From Luteibacter flocculans (lineage in GTDB: Bacteria > Pseudomonadota > Gammaproteobacteria > Xanthomonadales > Rhodanobacteraceae): DNA of 64,000 nucleotides. The number at the start of each line of letters is the position of its first letter. Position 1 is the stretch's first letter. The stretch covers positions 1,470,001-1,534,000 of the forward strand of contig NZ_CP063231.1 of the NCBI RefSeq assembly GCF_023612255.1, in the 5' to 3' direction. The notes under the pieces are model-generated. The model saw only the letters and a program-made list of their open reading frames with translations. It ran no database searches and was not told where the DNA came from. The position numbers and the translations under genes were made by a program. Shown here one piece after another: positions 43,101 through 50,848 of this stretch.

Positions 43101-46100
43101 TGGCCCGCTGGAACGACGACGGCACCATCGACTATCTCGGCCGTATCGATACGCAGGTAAAACTTCGCGGTCAGCGGATCGAATTGGGCGAGATCGAGGC
43201 GTGCCTGGAAACGCACGAAAGCGTCGAAAAAGCCGCGGTCATCGTGCAAGGGCAGGGTACTGGCCAACGCCTCGTCGCGTTTTACCGCTTGGCTGCGGGT
43301 GCCGAGTCCGCCGACGAGGCGCTGCGCGAACATGCCATGCGGGCGCTGCCGGCGTACATGGTCCCTTCGCTGTTCATGGCGCTTGCGACATGGCCGGCGA
43401 CGACGAGCGGCAAGACCGATCGGCGTGCTCTCGCCGCCATCGAGGTCGCGGTGGCGTCGCGCGCCTTGCGTGTCGCACCCACCACCGACGACGAACAGCA
43501 CATGGTGGAGGTGTGGGCAGCGGTTCTCGGAGTGGCGTCCGACCAGATCGGCATCGAAGACGACTTCTTCGACCTCGGCGGCCATTCGTTGCTCGCGACA
43601 CGACTGGTGGCGCGCATTCGACACGTGTTTGGCGTCGAGCTTCCCCTGCGCGATATCTTCACCTATCCCTTGCTCAAGGATCTGACCGCGTGTGTGCAAA
43701 AGGCCACGCCATCCGATCTGCTGCCACTGAGAGCAGAGCGGGGCGTGGGCGACGTGGTACTCGGTTACGCGCAGGAACGCCTGTGGTTCCTGCAACAGCT
43801 CGAACCGGCCAGCACGGCTTACAACATGCCGTTGGCGGCGCGCCTATTGCGTCGCGTGGATGCTGCTTCGGTAGCAGATGCGATACATCGTCTGACCGTG
43901 CGCCACGAGTCGCTGCGTACCGTGTTCCCGTTGGTGAATGGCGAGCCGAAGCAGCGCGTTCTGCCGGATGTCGCGATACCGTTCGTCGCGGTCGATCTCT
44001 CTGCCCGTGCGCCGGGGGACGCCTTGGCTGAAGCGCAACGGCTATGCCTTACGGAAGCATCGACGCCGTTCGATCTCGCTGCGGGCCCGCTGCTGCGCGG
44101 TTTGCTGGTGACGGTGTCCGAAGGCGACCACGTGCTCATGCTCACCATGCATCACATCGTGGGCGACGGTTGGTCAACAGGCATTTTGTTATCCGAACTG
44201 GGCGCGCTGCTGGCCGATCCGGACGCGTCGCTGCCGGCTTTGCCCATCCAGTACGCCGACTATGCGATCTGGCAGCGGCGCTGGCTGGAAGAGGGCGGCG
44301 GGCTGTCTCGCCAGCTCGACTACTGGACCAGACAACTGGCCGGGATGCCCGAATCGCTGGCCCTGCCGACGGACTATCCACGCCCCGCCGAACGCGGCAG
44401 CGACGCGGCATCGGTCGCCTTCACGCTCGATGCGGCCCTGGTGCGCGGCTTGCGTACCCAGGCGGACGCCCAGGGCGCCACGCTGTACATGGCCTTGCTC
44501 GCGCTGGTGCAGGCGCTGCTGTATCGCTACACCGGGCAGGACGACATCTGCATCGGCACGCCGATCGCCAATCGCCGCCACGCGGAGACGGAAGGCCTGA
44601 TCGGCATGTTCGTCAACACGCTGCCGCTGCGTACCCGAGTCGATGGCGCGGCGGGCTTCGAGGCGCTGCTGACCGAGACCATGCGCACCTGCCTGGACGC
44701 CTACGAGCATCAGGACACGCCGTTCGAGCGGATCGTGGAGGCGGTCAGTCCGCAGCGTAACCGGGCGATCAGCCCGCTGTTCCAGGTGATGGTGATCCTG
44801 CAGAACACCGCGGCGGTGGCGATGCCCGAAGGGGTGACGCCGTTCGAACTGGCACACGACGTCGCGAAGTTCGACTTGAGTCTGGAGTTCGTGGAAGAGG
44901 GAGACGGCATAAGCGCCACGATCACCTATGCCACCGACCTGTTCCAGCGGGCGCGAATCGAGCGCATGGTGGGGCATCTGTCGTGCCTGGGCGAAGCGGC
45001 ACTGGCGGCACCGACGCAGGCGATCGGCAGGCTGGATTATCTGCCGGCGGTCGAACGCGCGCAGGTGCTGGGCGTTTTCAATGCCACGCAGCGGGCCTAC
45101 CCGCGCGAGGCGCGCATCCACGATTTCGTGGTGGCGCAGATGGCGCGCACGCCGGAGCGGATCGCGGTGGTGGCCGAGGAAGGCTCGCTGACCTACGCCG
45201 AGCTGGATGTGCGCAGTCAGGTGCTGGCGCGCAGTCTGCAGGCGCGCGGCGTCGGTCCGGACCGCATCGTGGGCCTGTGTGCGGAACGGTCGCTGGCGAT
45301 GGTGGTGGCGATCGTGGGCATCGTGCGTGCCGGTGCGGCGTATCTGCCCCTGGACCCGGACTACCCGAGCGAGCGGCTGGCGTACATGCTGGCCGATAGC
45401 GAAGCGCCGGTGGTGTTGACGCAGGCGCATCTGCGCGAGCGGATCGCGCCGTTGCTGGAAGGCCGCGACGTGCATCTGCGCTGTCTGGACAGCGAGTGGG
45501 CCGCCATCGAAGCGGACGCCAAAGACGTGGCACTGGCCGATCCGGCCGCAGCGACCGATCTTTGCTATGTGCTCTATACGTCGGGCTCGACGGGTCGTCC
45601 CAAGGGTGTGCTCAACGAACACCGCGGGCTGGTCAATCGCCTCGTCTGGATGCAGCGGGCCTATGCGCTGACCGACGCGGATGTGGTGTTGCAGAAGACG
45701 CCCTACAGCTTCGACGTGTCGGTCTGGGAATTCTTCTGGCCGCTGATGACAGGCGCCTGCATCGCCGTCGCCGAGCCTGGCGGTCATCGCGACGTGGCGT
45801 ATCTACGCCGGGCGATCGACCACTTCGGCGTGACGACCTTGCATTTCGTGCCGTCCATGCTCACGGTCTTCCTGGAAAACGGGCACTCGGTTCACGACCG
45901 CGTGACGCGGCTCATCTGCAGCGGCGAGGCACTCGGACGCCGTGCGGTGATGACCTACCGCGAACGCTTTCCGCAGGCCGGCCTGTACAACCTGTATGGT
46001 CCGACCGAGGCGGCCATTGACGTCACCGCGCACGATTGCGCCGCGGTACCGACCACGCACGTTCCCATCGGCGCGCCGATCGACAATCTGCGTATCTACA

Positions 46101-47686
46101 TCCTTGACGCTTTGAACCAGCCCCAACCTGTCGGCGTTGCCGGTGAGCTATACATCGCGGGCGACGGTCTCGCGCGTGGCTACCTCAAACGTCCGGAACT
46201 GACGGCCGAGCGTTTCGTCGCCGACCCGTTCGTATCGGGCGAGCGGATGTATCGCTCGGGTGACCTCGCCCGCTGGAACGACGACGGCACGATCGACTAC
46301 CTCGGCCGTATCGATACACAAGTGAAGCTGCGTGGTCAACGCATCGAGCTGGGCGAGATCGAGGCCTGCCTTGAGGCGTACGAAGGCGTGGAGAACGCAG
46401 CGGTCGTGGTGCAAGGGGAGGGCGGCGCACAGCGATTGATTGCCGCGTACCATCCGGCGACCGATGCGGTGGTGGACGAGGACGCCTTGCGCGCGCATGT
46501 CGCTGGCATGTTGCCGGCGTACATGCTGCCGTCGGCGTTCGTTCCCGTTGCCGACTGGCCCACCACGACCAGCGGCAAGACCGATCGTCGTGCCTTGGCG
46601 GACATCGACGTGACGATTGCGGCACGCACGGATCGCATGCCTCCGGCCACCGACGACGAGCGACATATGGCTGCGCTGTGGGCCGAGGTACTCGACCTGC
46701 CGGTAGATGCCATCGCCAGAGATGACGACTTCTTCGAGTTGGGCGGTCATTCGTTGCTCGCGGTCCGTTTGATGGCGCGCATCGAGCAGTCGTGGGCGCG
46801 CGCATTGCCGATCGCCACCTTGTTCCATGCGCCAACCCTCGCCGAACTGGTGCAGCGACTGCATGCGGCGCCAGCCCAGGGTGTGTTGGTACCCATCAAG
46901 CCGGCCTCGGGACGGCTCCCCTTGTTCGTCATGCCCGGTGTGGGCGGCAACGTGCTGTCGTTTCGGGCGCTGGCGCAGAGCCTGGGCACGGAGCAAGCGG
47001 TCTTCGGCCTTCAGGCTGCCGGACTGGATGCCATCTCGGCACCGGCTACGGCGGTCCAGCAGGCAGCAGCCATCAACGCCGAAGCGATACGTTCCGTGCA
47101 GCCGCATGGCCCTTACCGACTGCTCGGTCATTCGTTCGGAGGTGTGGTGGCTTTCGAAACGGCACGGCTGCTGCTCGCGCAGGGCGAGCAGGTGGAAAGC
47201 CTGGCCTTGCTGGACGCGTTTCCCACGGTGCAGACCGCCGACATGCCGCGTGGCGAGGCAGAAGCGTTTCGTGCGCTGTGCCAGCAGATCGGCAGTCTCA
47301 TGGGCAGGGACGTCGATGTGCCCGCCGATGAACTCGCCGCGATGCCGACGAGCGAATGGCCGTCAGTACTTCGAGCGAGAGGCATCGAGGTTGGCACGCA
47401 GCAGCTCGACACGCTGCGTGCCGTGCACGATGCCAACCGTCAGGCCTACGAGCGATACGTGCCTTCGCCCATGGGTGCGGCGATACCCGTCACGCTCTAT
47501 CGCGCCACAAACGAGGTCCGCCCTGACATGCCGGCCGACCATGGCTGGAAAGCCTGGCTGCCTGGCCCGTTGCGCATCGTTGAGGTGGCCGCAGGACATT
47601 TCTCGATGTTGGACGAGCCCGCTGCCACCGCGATCGCCATGGACTGGCGACAGACCACGAACCCTTCTTCCTACGACCAGGACTGA
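37181..47686 (+). CDS. Three-module NRPS with C-terminal thioesterase
   Basis: 3501 residues: TubC docking 1-57; C 72-490, A 520-1023, PCP 1043-1120; C 1130-1563, A 1583-2087, PCP 2102-2173; C 2185-2620, A 2640-3143, PCP 3157-3230; TE 3237-3501. The C domains have intact HHIVGDG, HHIVSDG and HHIVGDG. All three PCPs read GGHSLLA. The TE has GHSFGG (Ser3318) and a C-terminal AAGHFSML His, so it is an active type-I hydrolase or cyclase. By eye the A codes are D-L-E-N-I-G-T-I-I-K (no confident match; the A4 motif is FDLYLEE, not FDVSVWE), D-V-W-H-F-G-L-I-D-K (serine-like with Gly for Ser) and D-V-W-H-I-S-L-I-D-K (serine). No epimerase or methyltransferase is seen. It should take the seryl chain from the one-module NRPS and release the product. 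Modules 2 and 3 share a 1.42-kb identical block. Confidence 0.96.
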   Translation: MTTVHALLKNLADRGVRVRLDGERLVCLALPGSFTTDIGSAVNTHRDEIVAIMKRVRARGGRIPRADRHGVIPLSHAQERLWFIDQLDPDSAGYSIAGAVRIAASLDAEVFAVALAKLVQRHEILRTVFASDEGTPRQCIMPRMDVPLAVHDLTDVPPSSRVEACRRLCAAEAGVPFDLTCGPLFRATIFRLGESDHVVLLNMHHIVGDGWSIPILVDELAALMTRGDDALSPLPIQYADYAAWQRNQHGGGTHFNPNLDYWRDTLRGVPETLALPTDGTVPTTATAPGGTHRFRLDALVTAGLSRLARDADATPFMAWIATVAVLLHRYAGQHDFCIGTPVANRGHADTAGLIGLFVNTLPLRMRLQSGVTFHDLLRQVRETCLEAYARQDTPFEQIVAAVATQRNLAATPLFRVMVAMQEETPSLAAWGSEPLTFETGIAKFDLSFDLTTVNGGTDVVVEFNAAMFARSRIERMAKHLAALVAALVARPDVPVAEQDYLGRERHRLLTEFNETDAPIDPAERAHDAIVAQAVRTPAVVALRSAFGDLTYDGLLRAAAITARQIREGGALPGQIVGLCVDRTPAMVSGLLGILLAGCAFLPLDPRHPPGRLAQTLTDAGASLVVADPHGLAWLEGEALPPVIALGAWEDMVEQVAVADGLDALLAALGAGPAPDDLAYVIFTSGSTGRPKGVAVEHRSLVNHNRFACRYYGFANDDVQLMVSSMGFDLYLEEVLVVLRAGGTLVLTDREQVLTPGGIGVLAQQHGLTALNLPTALFHELVSSGSPLPTLRRVIVGGERLDPAKVDAFFKAMPSATLFNTYGPTETTIISTAARLTAEAWNVEAGAPIGRPIDNTHAYVLDAGQRLVPIGVAGELYIGGHGVARGYLGQDELTRERFVSDPFGSGGRLYRTGDLVRWREDGQIDYLGRVDHQVKVRGFRVEPGEIEACIASHPDVSDAMVIAQTQVGGGRLLAFFRRVGTATATAADVATDLKAYLRQRLPDYMLPAACVEVTAWPLTPNGKVDAQALFAVVDRVDAARDDASPMTDTERAIAEVWAELLGLPVTSLSRESHFFEVGGHSLLATRLLARIRQQFDADIGVRAVFSHSLLREMAWLVDQASRTMPVESIPPMPREGSLPLGPAQERLWFLQQLEQDSAAYNVAGAARLRAPLDAQRLHAALLSIAQRHEALRTVFVSVDGEPRQVIRPEARVPLDVVDLSVIPAAERIGEAQRLCLAEASTPFDLVDGPLLRCVLIRLASDDHVLMLNMHHIVSDGWSTGILLSELGALLADPDASLPALPIQYADYAIWQRRWLEEGGGLSRQLDYWTRQLAGMPESLALPTDYPRPAERGSDAASVAFTLDAALVRGLRTQADAQGATLYMALLALVQALLYRYTGQDDICIGTPIANRRHAETEGLIGMFVNTLPLRTRVDGAAGFEALLTETMRTCLDAYEHQDTPFERIVEAVSPQRNRAISPLFQVMVILQNTAAVAMPEGVTPFELAHDVAKFDLSLEFVEEGDGISATITYATDLFQRARIERMVGHLSCLGEAALAAPTQAIGRLDYLPAVERAQVLGVFNATQRAYPREARIHDFVVAQMARTPERIAVVAEEGSLTYAELDVRSQVLARSLQARGVGPDRIVGLCAERSLAMVVAIVGIVRAGAAYLPLDPDYPSERLAYMLADSEAPVVLTQAHLRERIAPLLEGRDVHLRCLDSEWAAIEADAKDVALADPAAATDLCYVLYTSGSTGLPKGVLTEHRALVNQMHWRLHRYGLSPDDVVLQKTPYSFDVSVWEFFWPLMVGAHLVLAVPGGHRDVAYLDALIDRHGITTLHFVPSMVSMFLEHARGEHPSVKHLFCGGEAMPAAVARGYKAVFPHAHLYNLYGPTEAAIDVTAYECDGDVPVVVPIGRPLDNTRIYILDRHDQPQPLGVAGELFIAGDQLARGYLNRPDLTAERFVADPFVAGERMYRSGDLARWNDDGTIDYLGRIDTQVKLRGQRIELGEIEACLETHESVEKAAVIVQGQGTGQRLVAFYRLAAGAESADEALREHAMRALPAYMVPSLFMALATWPATTSGKTDRRALAAIEVAVASRALRVAPTTDDEQHMVEVWAAVLGVASDQIGIEDDFFDLGGHSLLATRLVARIRHVFGVELPLRDIFTYPLLKDLTACVQKATPSDLLPLRAERGVGDVVLGYAQERLWFLQQLEPASTAYNMPLAARLLRRVDAASVADAIHRLTVRHESLRTVFPLVNGEPKQRVLPDVAIPFVAVDLSARAPGDALAEAQRLCLTEASTPFDLAAGPLLRGLLVTVSEGDHVLMLTMHHIVGDGWSTGILLSELGALLADPDASLPALPIQYADYAIWQRRWLEEGGGLSRQLDYWTRQLAGMPESLALPTDYPRPAERGSDAASVAFTLDAALVRGLRTQADAQGATLYMALLALVQALLYRYTGQDDICIGTPIANRRHAETEGLIGMFVNTLPLRTRVDGAAGFEALLTETMRTCLDAYEHQDTPFERIVEAVSPQRNRAISPLFQVMVILQNTAAVAMPEGVTPFELAHDVAKFDLSLEFVEEGDGISATITYATDLFQRARIERMVGHLSCLGEAALAAPTQAIGRLDYLPAVERAQVLGVFNATQRAYPREARIHDFVVAQMARTPERIAVVAEEGSLTYAELDVRSQVLARSLQARGVGPDRIVGLCAERSLAMVVAIVGIVRAGAAYLPLDPDYPSERLAYMLADSEAPVVLTQAHLRERIAPLLEGRDVHLRCLDSEWAAIEADAKDVALADPAAATDLCYVLYTSGSTGRPKGVLNEHRGLVNRLVWMQRAYALTDADVVLQKTPYSFDVSVWEFFWPLMTGACIAVAEPGGHRDVAYLRRAIDHFGVTTLHFVPSMLTVFLENGHSVHDRVTRLICSGEALGRRAVMTYRERFPQAGLYNLYGPTEAAIDVTAHDCAAVPTTHVPIGAPIDNLRIYILDALNQPQPVGVAGELYIAGDGLARGYLKRPELTAERFVADPFVSGERMYRSGDLARWNDDGTIDYLGRIDTQVKLRGQRIELGEIEACLEAYEGVENAAVVVQGEGGAQRLIAAYHPATDAVVDEDALRAHVAGMLPAYMLPSAFVPVADWPTTTSGKTDRRALADIDVTIAARTDRMPPATDDERHMAALWAEVLDLPVDAIARDDDFFELGGHSLLAVRLMARIEQSWARALPIATLFHAPTLAELVQRLHAAPAQGVLVPIKPASGRLPLFVMPGVGGNVLSFRALAQSLGTEQAVFGLQAAGLDAISAPATAVQQAAAINAEAIRSVQPHGPYRLLGHSFGGVVAFETARLLLAQGEQVESLALLDAFPTVQTADMPRGEAEAFRALCQQIGSLMGRDVDVPADELAAMPTSEWPSVLRARGIEVGTQQLDTLRAVHDANRQAYERYVPSPMGAAIPVTLYRATNEVRPDMPADHGWKAWLPGPLRIVEVAAGHFSMLDEPAATAIAMDWRQTTNPSSYDQD
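41006..42426 (+). repeat. Long direct repeat in NRPS, copy 1 (C second half to A core A3)
   Basis: This 1421-bp block recurs at 44171-45591, offset 3165 bp (1055 codons), with no difference visible. It starts just after the His-His-xxx-Asp-Gly core of the C domain and stops inside the TSGSTG core of the A domain, just before the substrate-pocket segment. Outside the block the modules differ throughout. Confidence 0.95.
44171..45591 (+). repeat. Long direct repeat in NRPS, copy 2
   Basis: Second copy of the block at 41006-42426. Downstream, copy 1 reads GLPKGVLTEHRALVNQMHW and copy 2 RPKGVLNEHRGLVNRLVW, so sequence diverges at once in the A subdomain that sets specificity. This layout fits recent gene conversion that spared the pocket. 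Confidence 0.95.
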
Positions 47687-47689
47687 ACC

Positions 47690-48133
47690 ATGCGACTGAA
47701 ATGGCACCAGACGATCGCCCGTTACCTGCTTGGTATCCTCTACGTCTTTGGCGCCGTCGATGGCGTGCTGGAGATGGGCTTCCACATCTACCTCACGGGC
47801 GAATCCGAACTGGCATCGTTCCACGGCATGCTGCAACACACCGCGTATTTCTGGGTGTTCCTGAAAGGCGTGGAGGCGATCGGCGGCCTGAGCCTCGTGC
47901 TCAATCTCAAGCCGGCGTTCGGCACGGCCATCCTGGCGCCGATCACGGCCGTGCTGTGTCTGTTCTACGCGTTCGATCTGCACTGGTACTACGCACTGAT
48001 CGTCGTGGGTGCGCTGCATGCAATCCTGCTGCATGCGTATTGGCCGAGCTACCGGATGATGTTCGCGGACTACCCGATGCGCCGTGGCACGGCGTCGGTA
48101 CCGATGGCGGATCCCCTGCCCGAGGCGCGATGA
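47690..48133 (+). CDS. Small four-helix membrane protein, DoxX-like
   Basis: 147 residues, starting 3 bp after the NRPS stop, so probably translated from the same message. Four hydrophobic segments (about 9-30, 50-72, 75-97, 100-120) with short loops resemble the DoxX family. The function of such proteins is poorly known. Placement as the last gene of the biosynthetic operon suggests a link to export or tolerance, but this is inference. Confidence 0.65.
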   Translation: MRLKWHQTIARYLLGILYVFGAVDGVLEMGFHIYLTGESELASFHGMLQHTAYFWVFLKGVEAIGGLSLVLNLKPAFGTAILAPITAVLCLFYAFDLHWYYALIVVGALHAILLHAYWPSYRMMFADYPMRRGTASVPMADPLPEAR

Positions 48134-48170
48134 GCCAGACGCGGCGCGTGGTGGCGGTTCGACGCGACGG

Positions 48171-48866
48171 TCACCACGCGCAGGCGGTCATTACCATGCG
48201 CTCGTCCAGCCAGGTCACGCTGGCATGGAACCGCATGCCGCGCGACAAGCCGCTGACGAGATCCTCGTTGACCACGAGGTCCAGCAGGCCGGCGTCGCCC
48301 ATACCCAGCACGCGCACGGCGCTGAAATCGAACACTCGGCCCACCGTTTTCGCCGTGGCCTTGTAGAAGCTCTCCTTGGCAGAGAACACCGTGGTCAGGG
48401 CCGCGGCTATCCCCATCTCGCCGGCCAGCACGTCCATGGTCCGACGTTCGTCGTCGACAAGGACAAGTTCGCGCAGCGCATCGAGCCCGGAGGCGGCCGG
48501 TATCCGCTCGATGTCGATGCCGACCCCGCGCAAATCGGAGTCTCCCGTGACCACTGCCGCGGCGACGCCGTCGCTATGCGTAATGCTGCCCAGGAAACCC
48601 TGTGGCCAGACAGGCGCCCGATCCGCGCCGACGGCGATGTCTGAGACGGAACACCCTTGTTCGCGTAGCGCCGCGATGGCGCAGCGTCGCCCGGCCAGAA
48701 ATTCCGCCTGACGCTTCGGCACGGCGCGCGCAAGGGACGCCGCCATGACGAAGCCGTGTCGCGCGAAGTCCGAATCCGACGGATCGCGCGGATCGAAATA
48801 TCGCGCGAATGCGGCGGGCAGGCCACGGTCCAGCGCGTCGAGCGAAAGGCGAAAGAAGTCGGGCAT
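48171..48866 (-). CDS. EntD/Sfp-type 4'-phosphopantetheinyl transferase
   Basis: 231 residues from ATG 48866. The frame stays open to 49067, but that extension is Pro/Ser-rich and unlike the family. Motifs: GSITHSDG, GVGIDIERI (magnesium-binding Asp and Glu) and FSAKESFYKA, the EntD-like PPTase signature set. It transfers phosphopantetheine from CoA to the carrier Ser residues of the PKS ACPs, NRPS PCPs and free ACP. It lies convergent to the cluster, 37 bp after the membrane-protein gene, and marks a natural right border. Confidence 0.92.
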   Translation of the reverse strand: MPDFFRLSLDALDRGLPAAFARYFDPRDPSDSDFARHGFVMAASLARAVPKRQAEFLAGRRCAIAALREQGCSVSDIAVGADRAPVWPQGFLGSITHSDGVAAAVVTGDSDLRGVGIDIERIPAASGLDALRELVLVDDERRTMDVLAGEMGIAAALTTVFSAKESFYKATAKTVGRVFDFSAVRVLGMGDAGLLDLVVNEDLVSGLSRGMRFHASVTWLDERMVMTACAW

Positions 48867-49086
48867 GCGGTGGCAGTGGCGAGGAGAGGGCAGCGATTCC
48901 AACAAAGAGCGGGATGCTGATGACTCTAGCCGATCGGGTGACGGCGAGGGCGGCGGTGGGACGGTCTTTTGGCTCCAGCTTGATCCAACGGTGGTTTCGT
49001 AACAACCGTTGCAGGTTCGTGACACCGATCGATGGACTTCTTGCCGTTGGCGCGGCTTCGCCTGCACGCGACCGGCATAAAATCTC

Positions 49087-49110
49087 AGTTGCCCCTAAGC
49101 GGGGCCAACT
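49087..49110 (+). promoter_or_regulatory. Stem-loop just upstream of the ArnT-like gene
   Basis: AGTTG-CCCC (49087-49095) pairs with GGGG-C-CAACT (49101-49110) around a TAAGC loop: nine base pairs with one bulged C. It ends 12 bp before the start codon, so it may be an operator or a translation-control hairpin. A TAAAAT box at 49078-49083 just upstream could be a -10 element but has no convincing -35. The surrounding gap (48867-49122) shows nothing else clear. Confidence 0.4.
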
Positions 49111-49122
49111 AGGCTGCCGCGC

Positions 49123-50700
49123 ATGACTCCTTCCCGCGCGACGTTCGAGTGGTGGCGTGACCGTCCGTGGCTGGTCGCGCTCCTCTGGCTATTGCCCGCT
49201 GCGGTGCTCCCGGTCGTCCCCATCGACGAAACGCGTTATCTCTCGATCGCCTGGGAAATGCACCGAACGGGCGACCTGTTTGCACTGACCTTGAATGGTC
49301 AGCCCTATATGGACAAGTCACCTCTGCTGTTCTGGCTCGTCAATGTCGCCTGGAGCCTGCTGGGTGTCTCGACCCTCACTGCTCGCCTGCCAGTCATCGT
49401 CTGCGCCGTCGGCAGTGTGGCGACGGTCGTGGCGATCGCGCGGCAAATGCATCACCGCGATCCCGTTGCCGCCGGCTGGATCATGTTGCCCTTCGTCGTG
49501 TTCGGGGCGTTCACGCCCATTGCCATGTTCGATGTGCCGCTGGTGTGTTTCGTTGCGTTGGGACTGCTCGGTATCGTGATTTCGGCGCAAGGGTCGCGTT
49601 GGCGCGGCTGCGCGGTGATTCTGGTCGCTGCATCGCTTGGGCTGCTCATGAAGGGACCGGTGTATCTTTTGCATCTGGCCGGCCCGCTGGCGCTGGTCCG
49701 CTGGTGGCACGCTGGTCCGCTTGAGCGACCGGTATCCATGGCATTTGGTATCGCCGCGTGCATTGTCATAGCCTGCGTGCCATTGGGAGCATGGGCGGTG
49801 ACGAGCGCATTGCGCCTTAATGGGGTACCGGTCATCACTACACTTGCCCACCAGTCGGTAGGGCGTGTGACGGAGAGCTTCGCGCACAGGCGAAGTGCCC
49901 TGTGGTATCTGCCGTGGGTCATCCCGTTTCTGTTGCCGTGGACATTCTTGTGGCGTTGGCGCCGTCTATGGGCCAACCGCAGGCGTGTGATCGAGACTCG
50001 CATCGGCCGGCTGGGTATCGCCGCATCGTTGCCGGCGTTCGTGGCGTTCTCGCTCATCAGCGGCAAGCAGATTCACTACCTGCTGCCACTGTTGCCGGGC
50101 ATGGCGCTCCTGCTCGCTGAGTTCTACGCCGCTGACGAGGCATTCCTGTCGCATCGGCGAGTCTGGATCGTTCTCGTCGTTACCGCGGTGGCATGGGCGT
50201 GGCCGGTCGCCAACGCCGTCATTGGCATGCGCGGCAATGCGACATGGTACGTTGCTGCACTTATGTCGGCGGTGCTGCTTACCCTTGGCGCATGGGCCGT
50301 ACGTCACCTGCGAACCGCCAAGGACTCCGAGAAGCTCCCGGCGTCGTCGTTGGCGAGCCTGCTCGCAGTCATCTCCGCGGTGCTGCTGATCGGCACGCAC
50401 GTCAAAGCGCACATGGATCCCCAGGAACTGGCCGACGCCGTCAGCGATCTGCAACGTCGTGACATCGTCGTCGTCGCGGTGAGTGACGAGCCCGGCATGG
50501 TCACCTATCTTGCCCGCTTGCCGAAGCCGCTGCCCATCGTTGCGAACACCAAGGCATGGGCAGCAAGTCATCCGCAAGGGCTGGCTCTGGTACATGCAAG
50601 TCGTGGCGAACCCCCGGATTTTGTGCAGACACCCATCACGTTGGCGGACGGATGGGAGGGCATCGTTCCCGCTTCCCGTCTTCGGGAGGTGCATCCATGA
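49123..50700 (+). CDS. ArnT/PMT-family membrane glycosyltransferase
   Basis: 525 residues with about 11-12 hydrophobic segments. The first periplasmic loop has IDETRYLSIAWEM, matching the catalytic D-E-x-x-Y region of ArnT and related GT-C enzymes, followed by YMDKSPLLFWL, the usual conserved K-P/S-P-L element. Such enzymes move a sugar from an undecaprenyl carrier to lipid A, another glycolipid or protein on the periplasmic side. Without arn neighbours, an aminoarabinose role cannot be claimed. It is divergent from the PPTase gene and probably its own transcription unit. Confidence 0.85.
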   Translation: MTPSRATFEWWRDRPWLVALLWLLPAAVLPVVPIDETRYLSIAWEMHRTGDLFALTLNGQPYMDKSPLLFWLVNVAWSLLGVSTLTARLPVIVCAVGSVATVVAIARQMHHRDPVAAGWIMLPFVVFGAFTPIAMFDVPLVCFVALGLLGIVISAQGSRWRGCAVILVAASLGLLMKGPVYLLHLAGPLALVRWWHAGPLERPVSMAFGIAACIVIACVPLGAWAVTSALRLNGVPVITTLAHQSVGRVTESFAHRRSALWYLPWVIPFLLPWTFLWRWRRLWANRRRVIETRIGRLGIAASLPAFVAFSLISGKQIHYLLPLLPGMALLLAEFYAADEAFLSHRRVWIVLVVTAVAWAWPVANAVIGMRGNATWYVAALMSAVLLTLGAWAVRHLRTAKDSEKLPASSLASLLAVISAVLLIGTHVKAHMDPQELADAVSDLQRRDIVVVAVSDEPGMVTYLARLPKPLPIVANTKAWAASHPQGLALVHASRGEPPDFVQTPITLADGWEGIVPASRLREVHP

Positions 50701-50810
50701 TGGTGGCTGATGCACAGGGTGATCCGGGTAGGTAGCCACTCCGATGCACGCGTAACACGCCCAGGTGACAAGGTAAAAGGAGCTCGACAAAGCCAGCCTG
50801 GCGTATATGC

Positions 50811-50848
50811 TTGACTCTAGACCTAGATCAAGGGTCTAGACTTGCCCC
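50811..50848 (+). promoter_or_regulatory. MerR-type metal-responsive promoter and operator
   Basis: A -35 box TTGACT (50811-50816) and a -10-like TAGACT (50837-50842) are separated by 20 bp, the over-long spacer typical of MerR-family promoters. Between them, TCTAGACC (50816-50823) and GGTCTAGA (50833-50840) form a perfect 8-bp dyad with 9-bp spacing, the expected regulator site. The start codon at 50849 lies 6 bp after the -10 box, so the message is probably leaderless. Control of the regulator and the copper ATPase from this one promoter is inferred. Confidence 0.85.

Noticed and set aside
48867-49067. N-terminal extension of the PPTase
   Set aside because: Low-complexity Pro/Ser-rich sequence unlike EntD-type enzymes; ATG 48866 gives the normal length.
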